DNA from: Mimachlamys varia
Lineage: Eukaryota; Mollusca; Bivalvia; Pectinida; Pectinidae
Assembly (NCBI GenBank): GCA_947623455.1
Contig: OX392527.1
Location: 28,016,201 to 28,080,200, forward strand
Reading direction: 5' to 3'
Length of the DNA stretch: 64,000 nucleotides
Shown here in pieces: positions 1 through 12,225 of the stretch. Each line of letters starts with the position of its first letter. The first letter of the stretch is position 1. The position numbers were made by a program, and so were the translations under genes. Below the pieces are notes generated by a model. That model had not been told where the DNA came from, did not search any database, and worked only from the letters and a program-made list of their open reading frames with translations.

Positions 1-556
1 GAGGATCCCTGTCTATAATGTGTAGATACTGCCCTGACAATAGATTGATCCCTGCTAATTAAAAGTTGACCTACCTTGTTGATGACAAAATGGTGTTGTA
101 AAGTTTGGTGTTCCCAGTAATCCTCCATGTTTTCTCACAGAACACTGTGTGGAATACGACTTTCCAGCAAAAAGACCAGGGCTTGAAGTAGATTGATAAA
201 AAGCAATATGAAGGCGTGAAATAATGACAGTATCTGTAGTGTGTAAAACCAAATGCACTGTCTGTTATAACAAATTTTCAGACTCTGAAGCCAATCATGG
301 TACCATTTCTGTATTTCAAATTCAATGCAACATGTCCAAAGGGTTGAGATAAAGCTGTAAATATATATACCATAAATACATGAATCACCTGGAGATTGCC
401 ATTGGCCTGAAAATGTTGAATTTATTATTTTTCAATTAAATATGTCAACAGCCCTATAGTTTCTTCTGGCATTGACAACTGACAGAGATTAATTTGCTAT
501 ACATCACTCAGATGTCTGGGCCAGAGGAAACTTGGATTAGCAGTAGACCTGTTCAA
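1..556. other. No gene recognised
   Basis: AT-rich sequence with no open frame longer than about 70 codons, no recognisable protein match and no strong repeat structure. It could be intron or intergenic DNA of a gene outside the window. Confidence 0.4.
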
Positions 557-786
557 AGGGTGGTCGTGTGGTGCAGTGGATAGCGCATTTGCCTTTCACC
601 AAGGCAGCTGGGATTTGATTCCCTGACTGGACATGAAAAGGTATAGGGTTCCTATACTGCCCGACCACGTGGGTTTGCTCTGGGTACTCCGGTTTCCTCC
701 CACATTGAGACCTCTCGTGTGCAAACGACCGGGCACTTAACTTAATTGTTTCATAATTGTTGTAAAATAAATAAAGTTTATATTAT
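557..786 (+). mobile_element. tRNA-derived SINE
   Basis: A tRNA-like head has a box A (TGGTGCAGTGG at ~570) and a decayed box B (GGATTTGATTCC at ~611). It is followed by a conserved-looking central block (CTCTGGGTACTCCGGTTTCC, then TCCCACATTGAGACC) and an AT-rich tail with AATAAATAAAG. The GGTTTCCTCCCACA block resembles the central domain shared by widespread animal SINE families (called Meta- or MESC-type, from memory). There is no coding capacity, and mobilisation would need a LINE partner. Confidence 0.75.
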
Positions 787-3380
787 ATTAACCTGTTCAG
801 TGTACAATTTCTTGGACGATGAACATTCAACAATGTTAATGTTTTTGTATACTATATTTGAAAACACCACATATTGATATACTGTTATGCTTCTGTGAAA
901 TTATATTACACTTCTTCAAACCTCAATCTTGGATTTGTATGAACAGGAGTATATTGAATAGGTGAAGCACAGCGGTACAAGGACAACTGCACATTCGCAT
1001 GATAAGGAATGATGCATTTTGGTAACACTTTCAGTGACAAGTTTATTACTTGAAACTCACAAAAATTAATAATAACCATCAAAAAGTCAATTATATTATA
1101 AATATCAAAAACAGTGTTCGACTTAATGGATCCTCGCATTTTTATCAAAACTTTGACAAAACAGAATGTTTAAATAAACTATAGCCGTTATAAGAAATGA
1201 GGCTTGAGCACAAAATCCATCCTTGAGAATGAGAACGGTTTCGACAGGTTGGGAGGGGGGGGGGGGTCTGGCCGTGCATGTCAGCTGTTTGTCCTCTCTT
1301 TCTACACACATGTACGTGTACGTGAGCATGATTTATTTGTAGAGCCCTACATGACCTAGGCCTACTTCAACAATCCCACTTTAATTGATTTCAAATAGAG
1401 TGAGAATAGCGACAATTTGTACTGTATCATATTTTGCAGAGCGAGAAAAGAAAAATAGTTTGAGGTCATTTGTGCTGTATCATAGCGGGCATTGTAGAAT
1501 ATAGAACAAATGACTACATATGGAACGATTGAATAAACGAATAAAGTAAAAAATCGTAAATGATCCATTAAATAAAAATGTTAAATACCCCTTAGACACA
1601 TTCAATTTCGAAGTTCTTCGAGATACACTTCGTAAATATCGAAATACAATTTGTTTGGAAGCCATGTTGTGATCCCGCACACAACTATATTTCCGCTAAA
1701 AAGATATATATTTTTTCGTTATTTTTTTTAATATCAAGTATTACCAAATTAATAATGAATTTCATTAATGGGAAGAAACCAATAACATAAACAAATATTG
1801 AAGATTTATATAAAATATTCTGATATCTTTCAAGCGCCTTTCTAACCTTGAGCTGACAAAGTGTCCCGCAGTGAATAATAAAGGCCACTTCCTGGATACA
1901 ACAAGCTTTTGGTGTTGCTGAAGAAGACTCGGTATTTGTAAGTATAATATCCTAGTATAGATGAATAGTGTCTTGTCTCTAGTTTGTAATTAAGGTACGA
2001 TCCCATGTACTGGACATGAAATAAGCTATAGCAGATTATTCTAGTGAACTCACAAAACATTATCACATTTTTGCGCGCAGCTGTGCATTTCTGAGGTTGA
2101 TAAAATGAAACAGCAATGTGCTGTATATCTACATACACTACAGTAACTAGTCATCGGACATCCTAGAGACTATGACCGCATCACTCACTGAATTGTCATA
2201 TCTCAAAACGACCCACGATAAAAGCAAATTTCATTATTATAAGCGACCCATTAATATGCATTGAACTAATTATATTCCAATGTTTATGTGATTTTTGTAG
2301 TCAGATTCAGAACATTGCAAATATAGAATAATCTACAACAACATGTTACATAAGCATTAAACGTAAATTCTTTTAAAATTAGCTTGACAGTCATTTGAAA
2401 TAGCAAGAACTCTATTTAATTACAAACCAAGGATTAAATCGTATAGAAACCGGGTACCATTGTACATACCTACATACATGTATGATAATGAGGAATCTAA
2501 TTAAGTCCTTAACCAGAAATAAACATTAATTGACAACTACCAAGACTCAAATCAAAAGTCTGATCATAGTGACAAATCATTTATTCAAGGAATGAATTTT
2601 GCCTGTGTCGATTTCAGTGGGTGATGAATTGAGTTGGCCTTGAAACATTTAATTTAACAAATTTTATGCCTTGCAATTAATTAATGTTGAATTTGTAGCC
2701 CGAGTTTCCCCAGGCCCTGGCACCAGATTAAAACATTTTTGACCTCAGGTTCTATCAAATTTGAAAATCCCATTGGTGAATTTTTTCTATCTTATACTCA
2801 GGGTCATGAAGGAGTCTTGCTTATGATACTCTAAAGCATTGAGAGAGGACATTTTTATGTGCTACATATGCATGTATTAGAAAATATTCATGAAATATTA
2901 AGAAGAAAAAAAAAAAAACATATTTTTTTTCCCAACAGTGGAAAAGTTATAATATTCAGCAAAATTATTTCTATACTTTCCCTTTAATAAATTTTATCAA
3001 ACCATATTCTGTATTGTTATAAATATTAATGTGAACTGTTACGTGAACACTTTGTTGTGAAATTTACCAAATGTCGACCTGACTCATCAAAGTCATTCAA
3101 GAATCAGTGTAATGACCCTGTTACATGAAGGAAGCTGTTTCATCTGTGTAATGACATTGTTCCTTTGTAAGAGTGACTCAAAGATGTAGCAGCATGTCCA
3201 AGATATTCTTAAACTGCCTGAATGAAGCTCAAATAAGAATGTGGATGTTAAATAAATACAAAACACTTTAATGAATCGATTTATATCAAGTTGAATACAA
3301 TTTACAAAAAAATATTCAATTGGAACTTCATGTGTACAGTCATTTACCTGTAATTTTTGGTTAAGCATAGTTTTAATTTA
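787..3380. other. Intergenic, no gene recognised
   Basis: AT-rich sequence upstream of the UPF0728 gene. It has a run of 13 G at about 1253-1265, A/T runs near 2905-2930, and short open frames that look random. A non-coding first exon of the UPF0728 gene may lie here (for example ending at a GTAAGT near 1938), but nothing proves it. Confidence 0.4.
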
Positions 3381-3448
3381 ACTTGATGGTTCCTTTCAGT
3401 AATAAACTGGTGTTGACTGGTGATATTCCAGATCATTTTACAGCAACT

Positions 3449-5950
3449 ATGCCTCAGAATGCCAAAGTGACAGTCTTCTTTGGGCCATATGAAGCATGTG
3501 GTTGTGTAAAACATTACACTGCACGTCTAGAAGGGCTTGAAAGTAAGTATAATAAGGATTTTTTAAAAACCATCATATATTCACCATGATCCTATAGCCA
3601 TAGATAAGAACCAACTTAACCTGGAAAGAGGTGTGACCGTGTCGTGATGTGTATTATATGAAAAGTTTAAGATTATAGTGTATTACTTCTCTATATCTTG
3701 AAATAAGTATTTATGTCCTACATGTAGCAATAATGAGAATTGACAAAACAAAATTTTGTTTATTATTGTATCAACAAAAGTAATGTAGCTGAACACACTT
3801 TTGCCTAAATAAAAACAAAAGTCCCAGAATGCTTTAATCGCTCACCTGGACACAGCTTTTATCAATTTATCATGGTACATTATTTTTGAAAAAAAAAAAA
3901 CAGAGACAAACCCAAAGACCAATCCTTGTAGAATCAACTTTATATATAAAAGATTGGTAATGCAGTGGGGATATCAATTGTTTCCAAGTTCAACTTTGAT
4001 TTCAGGTCTGTCATGGTGTGGCCGACTCCAGAATCAATCATAATAAAAAGGTCTTATGATTGTGTTAGCCTCTTTAGTCTTTATCAAAATATGCCCATCA
4101 ATTTTTTAGTTTTAGGGTGGTAATCTCAAGCATTTCAAAGTTATAAACTGGCGGTTAAGTCTGTAAGGGTGGGGCAGATCCCAAGACCAATGATACTATC
4201 ATGATTGTGTTGTAATTTGTAATTGCTGGAAATGCTTCTAACAAATAAAGTTGGTATCCATGTTTGGTTCAAGAGAAGAAGTTACATAAAGCAAAACAGC
4301 CATATTACCATTTTGGCACCCCACTTCCACAGCAACTGGAGGGTCAGCCCTATCACTTGTACAAATTTGAATCCCCACCACATTGATATGCTTACAACCT
4401 CATATTACTTACATCTAGGAGTGCTATCAGTGAAATATAGTTGGCACCCATTGCTTGGTTTCGGAGAAGTTGCTTAAGCCAATATCTAATTATGATTAAC
4501 ATCCAGTGCATAGGCTTAGATAAGAAGTTGTTTATAACTGCAATATGGTTGAATTTGCTCCGTTTGGCCATGACCCTCATTCCACTGGGCGTCAGCCTAA
4601 CCAAGAATACAATTTTGAATCCACAATACAAAGGGATGCTACCAGTGAAATATGGTTGGAAACCATTGCTTGGTTCTAAAGAAGTCACTTAAACCAATAA
4701 CGATAAATAATTATTTTTTTTTGCCCATCCCTCAGCCCCCTAAGGGGTCAGTCCCACTATTAGTACGATTTTGAATTCTGAACGCATAGGGATGCTCCTA
4801 GCCGAATTAGGTTGGTTTCCAATCAGTGGTTATGGAGAGGAAGTCGTTTAAAAATTGTTGACGGACGACAGACACCACTGTATCGCATAAGCTCACCTTG
4901 GTCCATTGGACCAGGTGAGCTTATATAGATTTAAATGTAAGCATGGAATGTGTTCAGCTACATTGCTTTTCATTTAAACAATGAACTAGTATTTAGTTAA
5001 GACTATTTCAATTAAAGGTTGAATATTGTTTGCTTTGCAAATTAAGCTATTTTAGTTTTGTTTATTTGCTGTATAAACGTTGAGATATATCTTTCATATT
5101 ATCATTTGTTCTTTAGGCTCTCTTATAAAAGAAGGACATGAAGTTGAATTTGAAGAAATGAGTGACCTGAACAGTGTAGAACTTTGGGTGAATGGTGAAC
5201 GTATTTTTACATGTAACATACAAGATTTGGATTATGGTAAGTAAGTTAAAAGTCCTGTGATCCAATAGGTCATAATCATAAGCTATTTTATACAATGTAT
5301 ATGGTTCAATATTCTAATCTAGGCATTATAGTTCATAAGAAGTTGTTTGAATTATGCAGCTTACCTGCCAAATAGTTCCTGTGAAGTTTTGACTTTGGTG
5401 CAGTGTAAAATCGATTGGAAATATTACTTTCTTGCAAGCTTGAGATCATAGATATTTTGGTTTTGTTCTAAACACCGAAGGAAATGTTGGGGTGGGTAAG
5501 CATACACTTATCTCTCCGATTCTGATCGCAAAAGCGGCGAAAACCAATGTTTTAGCACTAAAACTACTTGGTAGATGCTCATTGAACAGTACGATGATAC
5601 AAACGATACATCAATCCAATTGTCTATCTATGGTTTTACGTTTTTTTATCAGCATTCCGTTGTCTATCAAAGCTTTTATCAGTTTCGCAAATACGTACAT
5701 ATTTAGGGAAGTAGATTTTACATGTTAAAATCATTATTTATTGTGTTTTACTTTGTTGTGTTTACTTGCATTAAACACAAGCTTGATATCAGTTGTTAGC
5801 TAATGTTAGTATAACTGAAGATCGTTTATAAGAACACGTTTGTATCATAAAAATTGTATTCAATTAAATTTGATTTTGTTGACAGGAAGTGATGGGATCC
5901 TGGATAATAATGTACAGAAAGCAGTGGAAGCGGTTGAGAATGCGTTTTGA
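3449..5950 (+). CDS. UPF0728 family protein (C10orf53 homologue), 3 exons
   Basis: Coding exons are 3449-3542, 5117-5236 and 5886-5950. They total 279 nt and encode 92 residues plus stop, close to the 93 of human C10orf53. Donors are GTAAGT (3543) and GTAAGT (5237); acceptors are CTTTAG and GACAG; both introns are phase 1. The protein begins MPQNAKVTVFFGPYEACG, matching the family's MPxNAxVxxxYGPYxAxG start, and the middle exon keeps the family pattern VELWVNGERIFTCNIQDL. I chose the ATG at 3449 because it matches the family N-terminus, although the frame stays open upstream to an ATG at 3383; a TTTCAG at 3395-3400 could be the acceptor for a non-coding first exon. No signal peptide or membrane segment is visible. 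The molecular function of UPF0728 is unknown. Intron 1 carries a ~1.2-kb repeat element. Recognition is from remembered family sequence, not a search. Confidence 0.9.
3776..4970. mobile_element. Repeat element in UPF0728 intron 1, nested inverted ends
   Basis: The outer ends are a perfect 16-bp inverted pair: AATGTAGCTGAACACA at 3782-3797 and its complement at 4949-4964. An inner pair, GCTCACCTGG (3840-3849) and CCAGGTGAGC (4911-4920), forms the second layer; at the right end the sequence itself folds (GCTCACC..GGTCC ATT GGACC..GGTGAGC). The interior has about three diverged copies of a ~150-240-bp unit with the motif ATTTTGAAT..GGGATGCT..GTTGG (around 4360, 4613, 4770). Hairpin-ended repeats of this type are common in bivalves. 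The superfamily is uncertain. Confidence 0.7.
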
Positions 5951-7730
5951 GTGACCTTGGAGTGTTCTTAGAGGATTGTAAACGGTTGCAATATGTCGAG
6001 CATGTCTCTGTTAGTTTGTTTCATTTAGAGTCTATTTTTTCTATAAATATAATATATACATGTATCTGTTAATCTTTTGGTTATCATATTCATAATTATA
6101 TGCTTATTTTGTTTACCAGTATCAGTTTCTGTGTAATCACATGTTATATCTTCAATAATTGACAAACGTCATTTATAGTTTATTTTATTGGTTTTGATGA
6201 AGAATGTATTCAATGTTTTGTATGTCTTAGTATACTCTGTAGTTCAAGTCATTTTCAGTGTATCAAGCTTCATGCATTATACATTCTGTACACATGGTAG
6301 GATGTTTGTACACTTTTATAGATTTACAATCGTTTTCTCTGATACATTTTGGATATTATTACTTTAAGCCATAACACAGACATTGTCCTAAAATATATAT
6401 TATATATATATGTTTTTGATGTAGAGTGAATATCTATTAATTTACTCATATTTTCATATCAAGTTAAAAGTAAGAAAACATTGACAGCCTTTCTATTGTT
6501 TCTTGTTAATGATATGAAAAACGGTAGTAAACCAGACGTAAAAATCGTAAACTAGTTAAGACATACACGTCAATTAATTCTAGGTTAATGCCTCCTTTAT
6601 AATCATGCATCCTTTTTGATATAATGCATTGTTTTGTAGACACCTTTATATTGTGTAGTGATTTTTTTTGCATTGATAATTACTTATTTAATTAGGGAGT
6701 TGATTGAACTTGAAACATATCTGTTACTTTCGTATTTTAAACATATTTTTAACTATTCGTTAAAAAAAAAACATTCCGAACGCATAAAAGGATTTACTGA
6801 TTGATTGGTATCGTGTTGTTCTTAGCCCAAATGGTTATTTTTGTACATTTGTTATAAGATGCTGAAAAGTCGAATGTGCAGTTTGTTATTTCATGCATGT
6901 TTTCTGTACTGTTTGTTTGAATTGTTGTATGAGGAAGTAAAGTTGATATAATTATAGTGTTTGACATTTCACATCTTTTATTTATATTCAGCTATTTTTG
7001 GAAGCCAGCAATTAGTAATTGCATACACATACACTTGAATAATAGTGATTTGATATGCACTTGGCCTAGTATTTTAAGTGACATTCTCTCTGAAAATTGC
7101 AAATTGATGGAGGCAAATAAGGTACCATTACATATTCTCAGAACAGATACAGATAACTGTATACCAGAGAAACAATTAACCCAGTAACGTAACTTACAGC
7201 GAAATAAACTTTGATGATCTTTTTCAATGATATTTTTGTTTAGAAAATTAATGATGAGATTTGCTCCGATGAATAATTCGTGAATTTAAAAGCTTTATAA
7301 ATGTGTGATTGATCATAATCGTTCAGTGTACACACGTTCAATAACAAAGTGATCTCGTGGATAATCTTATTTGTTCTACAATACCGTCTTGGCCACCTCT
7401 CGCAGATGACATAAACGTCATAAGATTATGCCATAAGATATAGTCAAATAATGCAGTCAAGTGACTAGTAATTAGCAATTCAATGTACCAGTCTGGGAAA
7501 GCCAATGTTTTCAGACAACCAAAATGCTGAAGAGGTTACAAAAAAAAAAACAGTACCACTAAACGATTAAGGCCTGTTAACAATGCAAATGCATTCCTTT
7601 ATGCAAATGCATTCCTTTACAGCATACGATCACCCACACACAGGAGCAACTCAATGCTAAATAGGTTATTATTCAAGTCCTCCTGTGCTCGATAAGTAAT
7701 ACATTTTTGTCGAAACTACTCGACATTGCG
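5951..7730. other. UPF0728 3' UTR and intergenic DNA
   Basis: This follows the UPF0728 stop. Possible poly(A) signals are far away (AATAAA at ~7203); none nearer is convincing. A short (AT)n stretch sits near 6395. No other gene is seen. Confidence 0.4.
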
Positions 7731-7741
7731 ACGAACTGCAG

Positions 7742-7875
7742 TGCATCCAATAGACCGAAGGGTTCTTACTCTCTGACCCGCTAAATATTTTGACGACAGG
7801 CGGGGTTTCGCACCCGCCTGTCGTCCAAATATTTAGCGGATCAGAGAGTCAGAACCCTTCGGACTATGCATCCAA
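7742..7875. mobile_element. Foldback MITE, Mutator-like, copy 1
   Basis: The element (7751-7866) is almost wholly palindromic: TAGACCGAAGGGTTCTTACT at the left pairs with the right end ..GAACCCTTCGGACTA. The centre is a GC-rich hairpin (GACGACAGGCGGG / CCCGCCTGTCGTC). Both sides carry the 9-bp direct repeat TGCATCCAA (7742-7750, 7867-7875). A 9-bp duplication with long inverted ends is typical of Mutator-like elements. Confidence 0.85.
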
Positions 7876-7889
7876 TAACGTAATACATT

Positions 7890-8440
7890 TTAAAAAAATC
7901 ATTGAGAATACCAAAGCGTCAGCAAAACCATAATCCCAACTCAAAAATCTAAAATAACAAAGGAAAGATTAACATGAAGACCCTCAGAAAAGTACAAGAT
8001 AACAAGACCAGGTGCTACAGAAGAGTTAGTGTTTTCTGCATCAAATCTTGGATCACATCCAAGTAAGCATCAGTCTTCAAAATGAGAGCCGAGTCATCAT
8101 TGTCATCATTGTCAATCACAACACGTAATAAGTACACTAATAAGCAAACTCAAAAACGTTCATCTTCATATCGCACAAAGATACAGAATATTTCTCGATG
8201 AGATCAAATGGAGACCATTAAACCTGCCCGTAGTCTTCATCAACCTGCATCTCTCAAATCCCTGTGCAATAAGTTTATCCGTCAGCAGTTGACATCTATC
8301 ACGAACATCTCGATATTCAGGGCAAGCCCTAAAATAACGAATGCTTTAGGTACCGACTATATACAGCTATCAAATTATGACCTTAAAAGACGTAAAGTTT
8401 CAAATCAGTTGGTAAATTTGATTTGATTTGGTGTTTGTAA
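7890..8440 (+). repeat. Dispersed family R1 copy (GAATACCGAAGCGTCA family), diverged
   Basis: It begins TGAGAATACCAAAGCGTCAG and continues through the family landmarks AACATGAAGACCCTC, AAGACCAGGTGCTACAGAAG, GTTTTCTGCATCAA and GATCACATCCAAGTAAGCAT. The end (8300-8440) includes GGCAAGCCCTAAAATAACGA. The same blocks recur near 32.4, 45.9, 49.9, 52.8, 53.5, 55.3, 57.7 and 58.9 kb. Short frames here are not genes. Confidence 0.75.
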
Positions 8441-8515
8441 AGTCAACAACACTCATATGTACAAATGGAAAAAAATAGCATTATTTTTCTGCAATTGCAC
8501 TTCTGATATAGATAT

Positions 8516-8996
8516 GTAGAGGCTATTCAATGGTTTCCCATTAAATAATATATTTCACGAGTATGGCAGATCTACGCACTCGTGAAAATATTTTTAAAAT
8601 CTGCCATACGAGTGAGATATATTATATATGTATAAGGATGCCATTGAATTTTCTTTTTATTACATTTTTGAAATTCCCAAAAGTCTTATTTTATTTTAAA
8701 AAATTGCGGTTACAACTGATCGGGACGGAGTGCCTAAGGGTTATAAAATATTAATACGCCACAGGATGAAGTTCTATTTTTTGTTCGAAATAGTTGAAAT
8801 ACAAAAACATATTAATAAATATCAAAATCAATTAGTTATTCATTAATTTCCATAATACTATAAAGGTTTTTAATTTCCCTGCTCTATATGATTTGATTCT
8901 AGATTAACGGGGGAAAAGTACATAAATAGTGCGCAATGATACCGGACAGAAACTTATATTATTACTAGTGATGATATGAGCAGTGATGTTGAAGTT
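8516..8996 (+). repeat. Dispersed repeat family R2, longer copy
   Basis: Left block: AGAGGCTATTCAATGGTTTCC followed by TTTCACGAGTATGGCAGAT. Right block: CAATGATACCGGACAGAAAC to ATTACTAGTGATGATATGAG. The reverse complement of both blocks is found at about 18060-18225 with the middle missing. The left block contains an internal inverted pair around CACGAGTATGGCAGA / TCTGCCATACGAGTG. Confidence 0.7.
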
Positions 8997-8999
8997 TTA

Positions 9000-11010
9000 T
9001 GAAGTTGATTTTTTTTGATATTTCAGTGGTAAAAATGTAATAAATATATATATCTAAGCATGAGGCTTTATTTTATCTTAGTCAAATTTATCCATAACAA
9101 GCCGTTTCAAACAGAAAAACTTCGAACAAAAACAGCCCATGCATATCGAGGGGTACAGGCATGCCTGATCATGACCGACCAGTTCAGTTCAAAATGTGTT
9201 TGTAAGTCAGGGGGAAGTTTTATATAGTTGGTACCTAAAGTATTTGTAATTTCAACATGATGTACTTCAGCTAGTAACTTGTAAAATAAAACTATCACTT
9301 ACCTCAGTATTTGGTTTGAGATCAATCGTAACGTAAGCTACAATTTCTAAATGAAGTCCACAGCAATATTTTCCAGGAAAGCCATTCAAGGAAAAAACAG
9401 AAAGCTTTAGATTTTGTTTCAAATTGTTATTTCAACTCACACCAAGTATTTCCAATGACCTTCACTGATTGCCTTCTAGTAGGCAACTACACACAGCATT
9501 AAATCTGTATTGGTCTCGACGAAAAAAAATCACTAACCCAGTAGGATTGGGAACTGCCATCTTGATAAAAGTTGTTATTCTGTGGTGGATTTCTGTATTC
9601 GTGTTTCTTTTAAAACCATGGTATTCCAATACCGTCGATAGTTATATTTATGTTCAAGCATGACTCTTGTGATTCTCCCCCGGGTCGTCTAAAATGTAAA
9701 ACACAATGGTGGATTAAGAAGTCGCTCTTTTCCAGTTAAAGATAGTTTATGTCTGTTTGCATGTATTGTAACAGGTCACTTTTGTGGACCCAACCCAAGA
9801 AGATTGAGGACTATGCGTTTGTTTCTTCTACTCGGGTACACAAAAGTGATCAAAATGTTATTGTCCCAATTGTAACATTTAGGATCTTCATCTTTCTACT
9901 TCTATTTACAGTTTCATTTCCTAGCGCCTTGCTTAGAAATCTAATTTTAACGTTGAGCGTTCGCCAAGCTAAGGAGGTCAACGGATTAAACTACCAGGCC
10001 AGTACATAGCAAGATATTAAGAATGGTACTAGTAGTTGTTATCCGAACCATCAAAACTAAAGGAAGCCATTACACCAACATAGATGGAAACATTACTAAC
10101 GAAATATTCTGGACTCCTTCTGTTGTGTATTTTATTAAAGATACTAGAAATTTCCTGTATAACTATCGTCTGTCTTGTTTGTATCCAACACATTTTTGAC
10201 CGCCATGATCTTTTTACGTTTTCTATATATGGAATTCTGACAATCCTTATCTTAACCTAAGATTTCCCTTGCAAAAAGGCGCATGTGGCGGCCACAGCGC
10301 CTTATCTGTCTTGTGCTGTGTTCGAACTGTTTCATCCTTCATGGTTCCATTCATTTTAACCGTTCTTCGCCAGGGTTGTTTTGCTCTCCCTCTAGCCCTT
10401 TTCCCGCCTGGTGCCCATCCCAAAGCTGAAGTTGCTTCCCATATGAAGATGTGGTCAATCCAGTTCCATCTGCTTATTTTACAGCTGATGTTAGGTTTTT
10501 TGACTGGGGTCTTTATCCTTTATTTCTTTAACAACAATAGTGTTGTAATTACCGTTAATTGTAAGTACCGAAATCACCCAATTCAGTCTAGCTTAGAGCC
10601 CCTCATCTTATACGATGCGTCAAAGTTTTTTCATCCGATTTTGTAAAGTGTTAAGAGTAGTTTACCACGAGGGTGTAGACGACTAAATTTCGAAGCGTCT
10701 TCTGGGGCTTCGTGGCTGTTGCTATGTCATGACCGCGATATATCCTCTGTATGGTTTTTGATATACTTTTAAAATATGGTATGACCATACACTTGACCTA
10801 GTTACGTGTCATTTACATCATAAATGTTCTTAATCCTAAATGGTTTTAACTTATTTCTTTCCATTCCTCTGATGACACATTTTGAAATCGTTTTAGGACA
10901 CGTATGGCCATGTTTTCACTTCCATATCAAAATCGTTCTGCTTTTGTAGTTTGTCATATTTTCGACCGACTATCGTGGACAATTTCGTATATATTTTACA
11001 TTTCGTTGGC
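9000..11010. other. Intergenic, no gene recognised
   Basis: A sequence at 9105-9300 shares GTACC(G/A)ACTATAT motifs with 8350-8370 on the opposite strand, so it is part of a repeat. The longest open stretch (10269-10646) lacks an ATG at its start and matches nothing I know. Confidence 0.4.
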
Positions 11011-11073
11011 TAGTCCGAAAGCTTCCGACTCTTTGATCCACTAAATATCGGCAAGTCGGAACCATTCGGACTA
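11011..11073. mobile_element. Foldback MITE, Mutator-like, short copy 2
   Basis: TAGTCCGAAAGCTTCCGACT at the left mirrors ..GTCGGAACCATTCGGACTA at the right, the same family as 7751-7866 but only 63 bp with the central hairpin lost. Flanks TTCGTTGGC and CTCATTGGT are only partly alike, so the target duplication has decayed. Confidence 0.7.
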
Positions 11074-11439
11074 CTCATTGGTCATTTGTCTGATGAATGT
11101 GACATAGTACATAATGTACTAATCATAAAAACGTCACACAAACATTGAATGTTAAAACAATATTTACATAAATCATCCTTTTTAACCCGAAGAATGCTAA
11201 CAAGTTTGCGCCTCACTTTGCCTGCGATTCTCTTCATAATCCAGTCGATGGCCAAGATAAACAAAAGCTCTGACATATACACATCCGTGTTTCATCCCTG
11301 AAACTGATGTCCAACCACTTCAATGTTTCATTTATTTTCATTTATATGATAACAGCTCATAGTCATCATATATCCCTGTGATGATTCTCTGATATTCCAT
11401 TGCTTCTCATTACAAATGACTAATAGTAATTTCACTCCT

Positions 11440-11554
11440 CTCCAGTTGTAGTCCGAAGGATTCCGACTCTATGATCAGCTTAAATATCGGGTCGACGGCT
11501 AGCGACTATTTTAAGCGGATCATAGAGTCAGAACCCTTCGAACTACTCCAGTTG
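11440..11554. mobile_element. Foldback MITE, Mutator-like, copy 3
   Basis: The element 11449-11545 starts TAGTCCGAAGGATTCCGACT and ends GAACCCTTCGAACTA. It is flanked by a perfect 9-bp duplication CTCCAGTTG (11440-11448 and 11546-11554). The arms pair over ~40 bp with mismatches. Confidence 0.85.
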
Positions 11555-11739
11555 CTGCATTTTTAACCAAATCGTCGGTTAAAATAATTATAACTTATTG
11601 ACCTCTTTCCAATCAATCTAGTTATATAAGCCATTCCGCATTTAAGAACTACAGTTTAATGTTTGTCTCGGCAACAGTTCCAACAAGGGACGAAAGGCTC
11701 TTGGGTATGAACGACGATAACTCCTTTGCCTTCATCGTC

Positions 11740-12155
11740 TAATAATAATTAATAATATGCAACATTTGATATCTAGCTAACATAAGCCACTCTAAAGCGC
11801 TTTACAGTACATATACAATTCTTATATAATCAATACAATTAACACATACTGTTCTATCATATACAATTCTGAGGAGTTCGCAGGAGCTGCCTTATCGGGT
11901 GCTAACTACTAGTCCTATACCACCTGGCTAATATCTCCATGTGTGTGTGTGTATGTATGCGTGTGTGCTGGAGATGAATTGTGTTCTGTTTGTAGTGGGA
12001 CCGTGTTTCCAACGGTATCTTTTATAGTGCCACCACATTTTAATGCTACATCACAGATACTGCAACATCCACCCCAGACCATTTTATACTCCACCTGGGT
12101 TGTTGGAGTTGTATGGGCAGAAGAAAAACACTTTCTCTGAATATTCCATGCGTTT
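11740..12155 (-). repeat. Probable body of a SINE whose tRNA-like head is 12156-12225
   Basis: Read on the minus strand from the tRNA-like head, the sequence runs through a (CA)n-like stretch (GTGTGTGTGTGTATGTATG on the + strand at 11941) and a terminal part near 11760-11810. The block TTCTCTGAATATTCCATGCG beside the head recurs in altered form next to the second tRNA-like copy at 53.1 kb, so head and body travel together. Confidence 0.5.
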
Positions 12156-12225
12156 GACGATTACGGGGATCGAACCCCGGCCGCCTGCATGGAAGGCCGG
12201 AGTGTTAACCACTCGACCAATCGTC
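12156..12225 (-). tRNA. tRNA-like sequence, Gly(TCC)-like; SINE head or pseudogene
   Basis: On the minus strand the 5' GACGATT pairs perfectly with the 3' AATCGTC. Box A is TGGTCGAGTGG and box B is GGTTCGATCCC, both matching consensus. The T arm is CGGGG/CCCCG. The anticodon arm reads CCGGC CTTCCAT GCAGG, one mismatch in the stem, anticodon TCC. The D arm is poor and a related degraded copy exists at 53.1 kb, so it is more likely a SINE head than a working gene. Confidence 0.55.

Noticed and set aside
3383..3448. Upstream ATG as the UPF0728 start
   Set aside because: It would add 22 residues absent from the family, and the family N-terminus MPxNA begins at 3449.
4392..4692. Overlapping 98- and 83-codon frames on opposite strands
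   Set aside because: They lie inside the repeat element of UPF0728 intron 1 and follow its internal repeat units.
10269..10646. 125-codon open frame on the + strand
   Set aside because: It starts without an ATG, matches no family I know, shows no splice context, and lies in repeat-rich DNA. Probably chance.
12156..12225. Certain functional tRNA-Gly gene
   Set aside because: A weak D arm, a mismatch in the anticodon stem and a related degraded copy with shared flanking sequence favour a SINE head.
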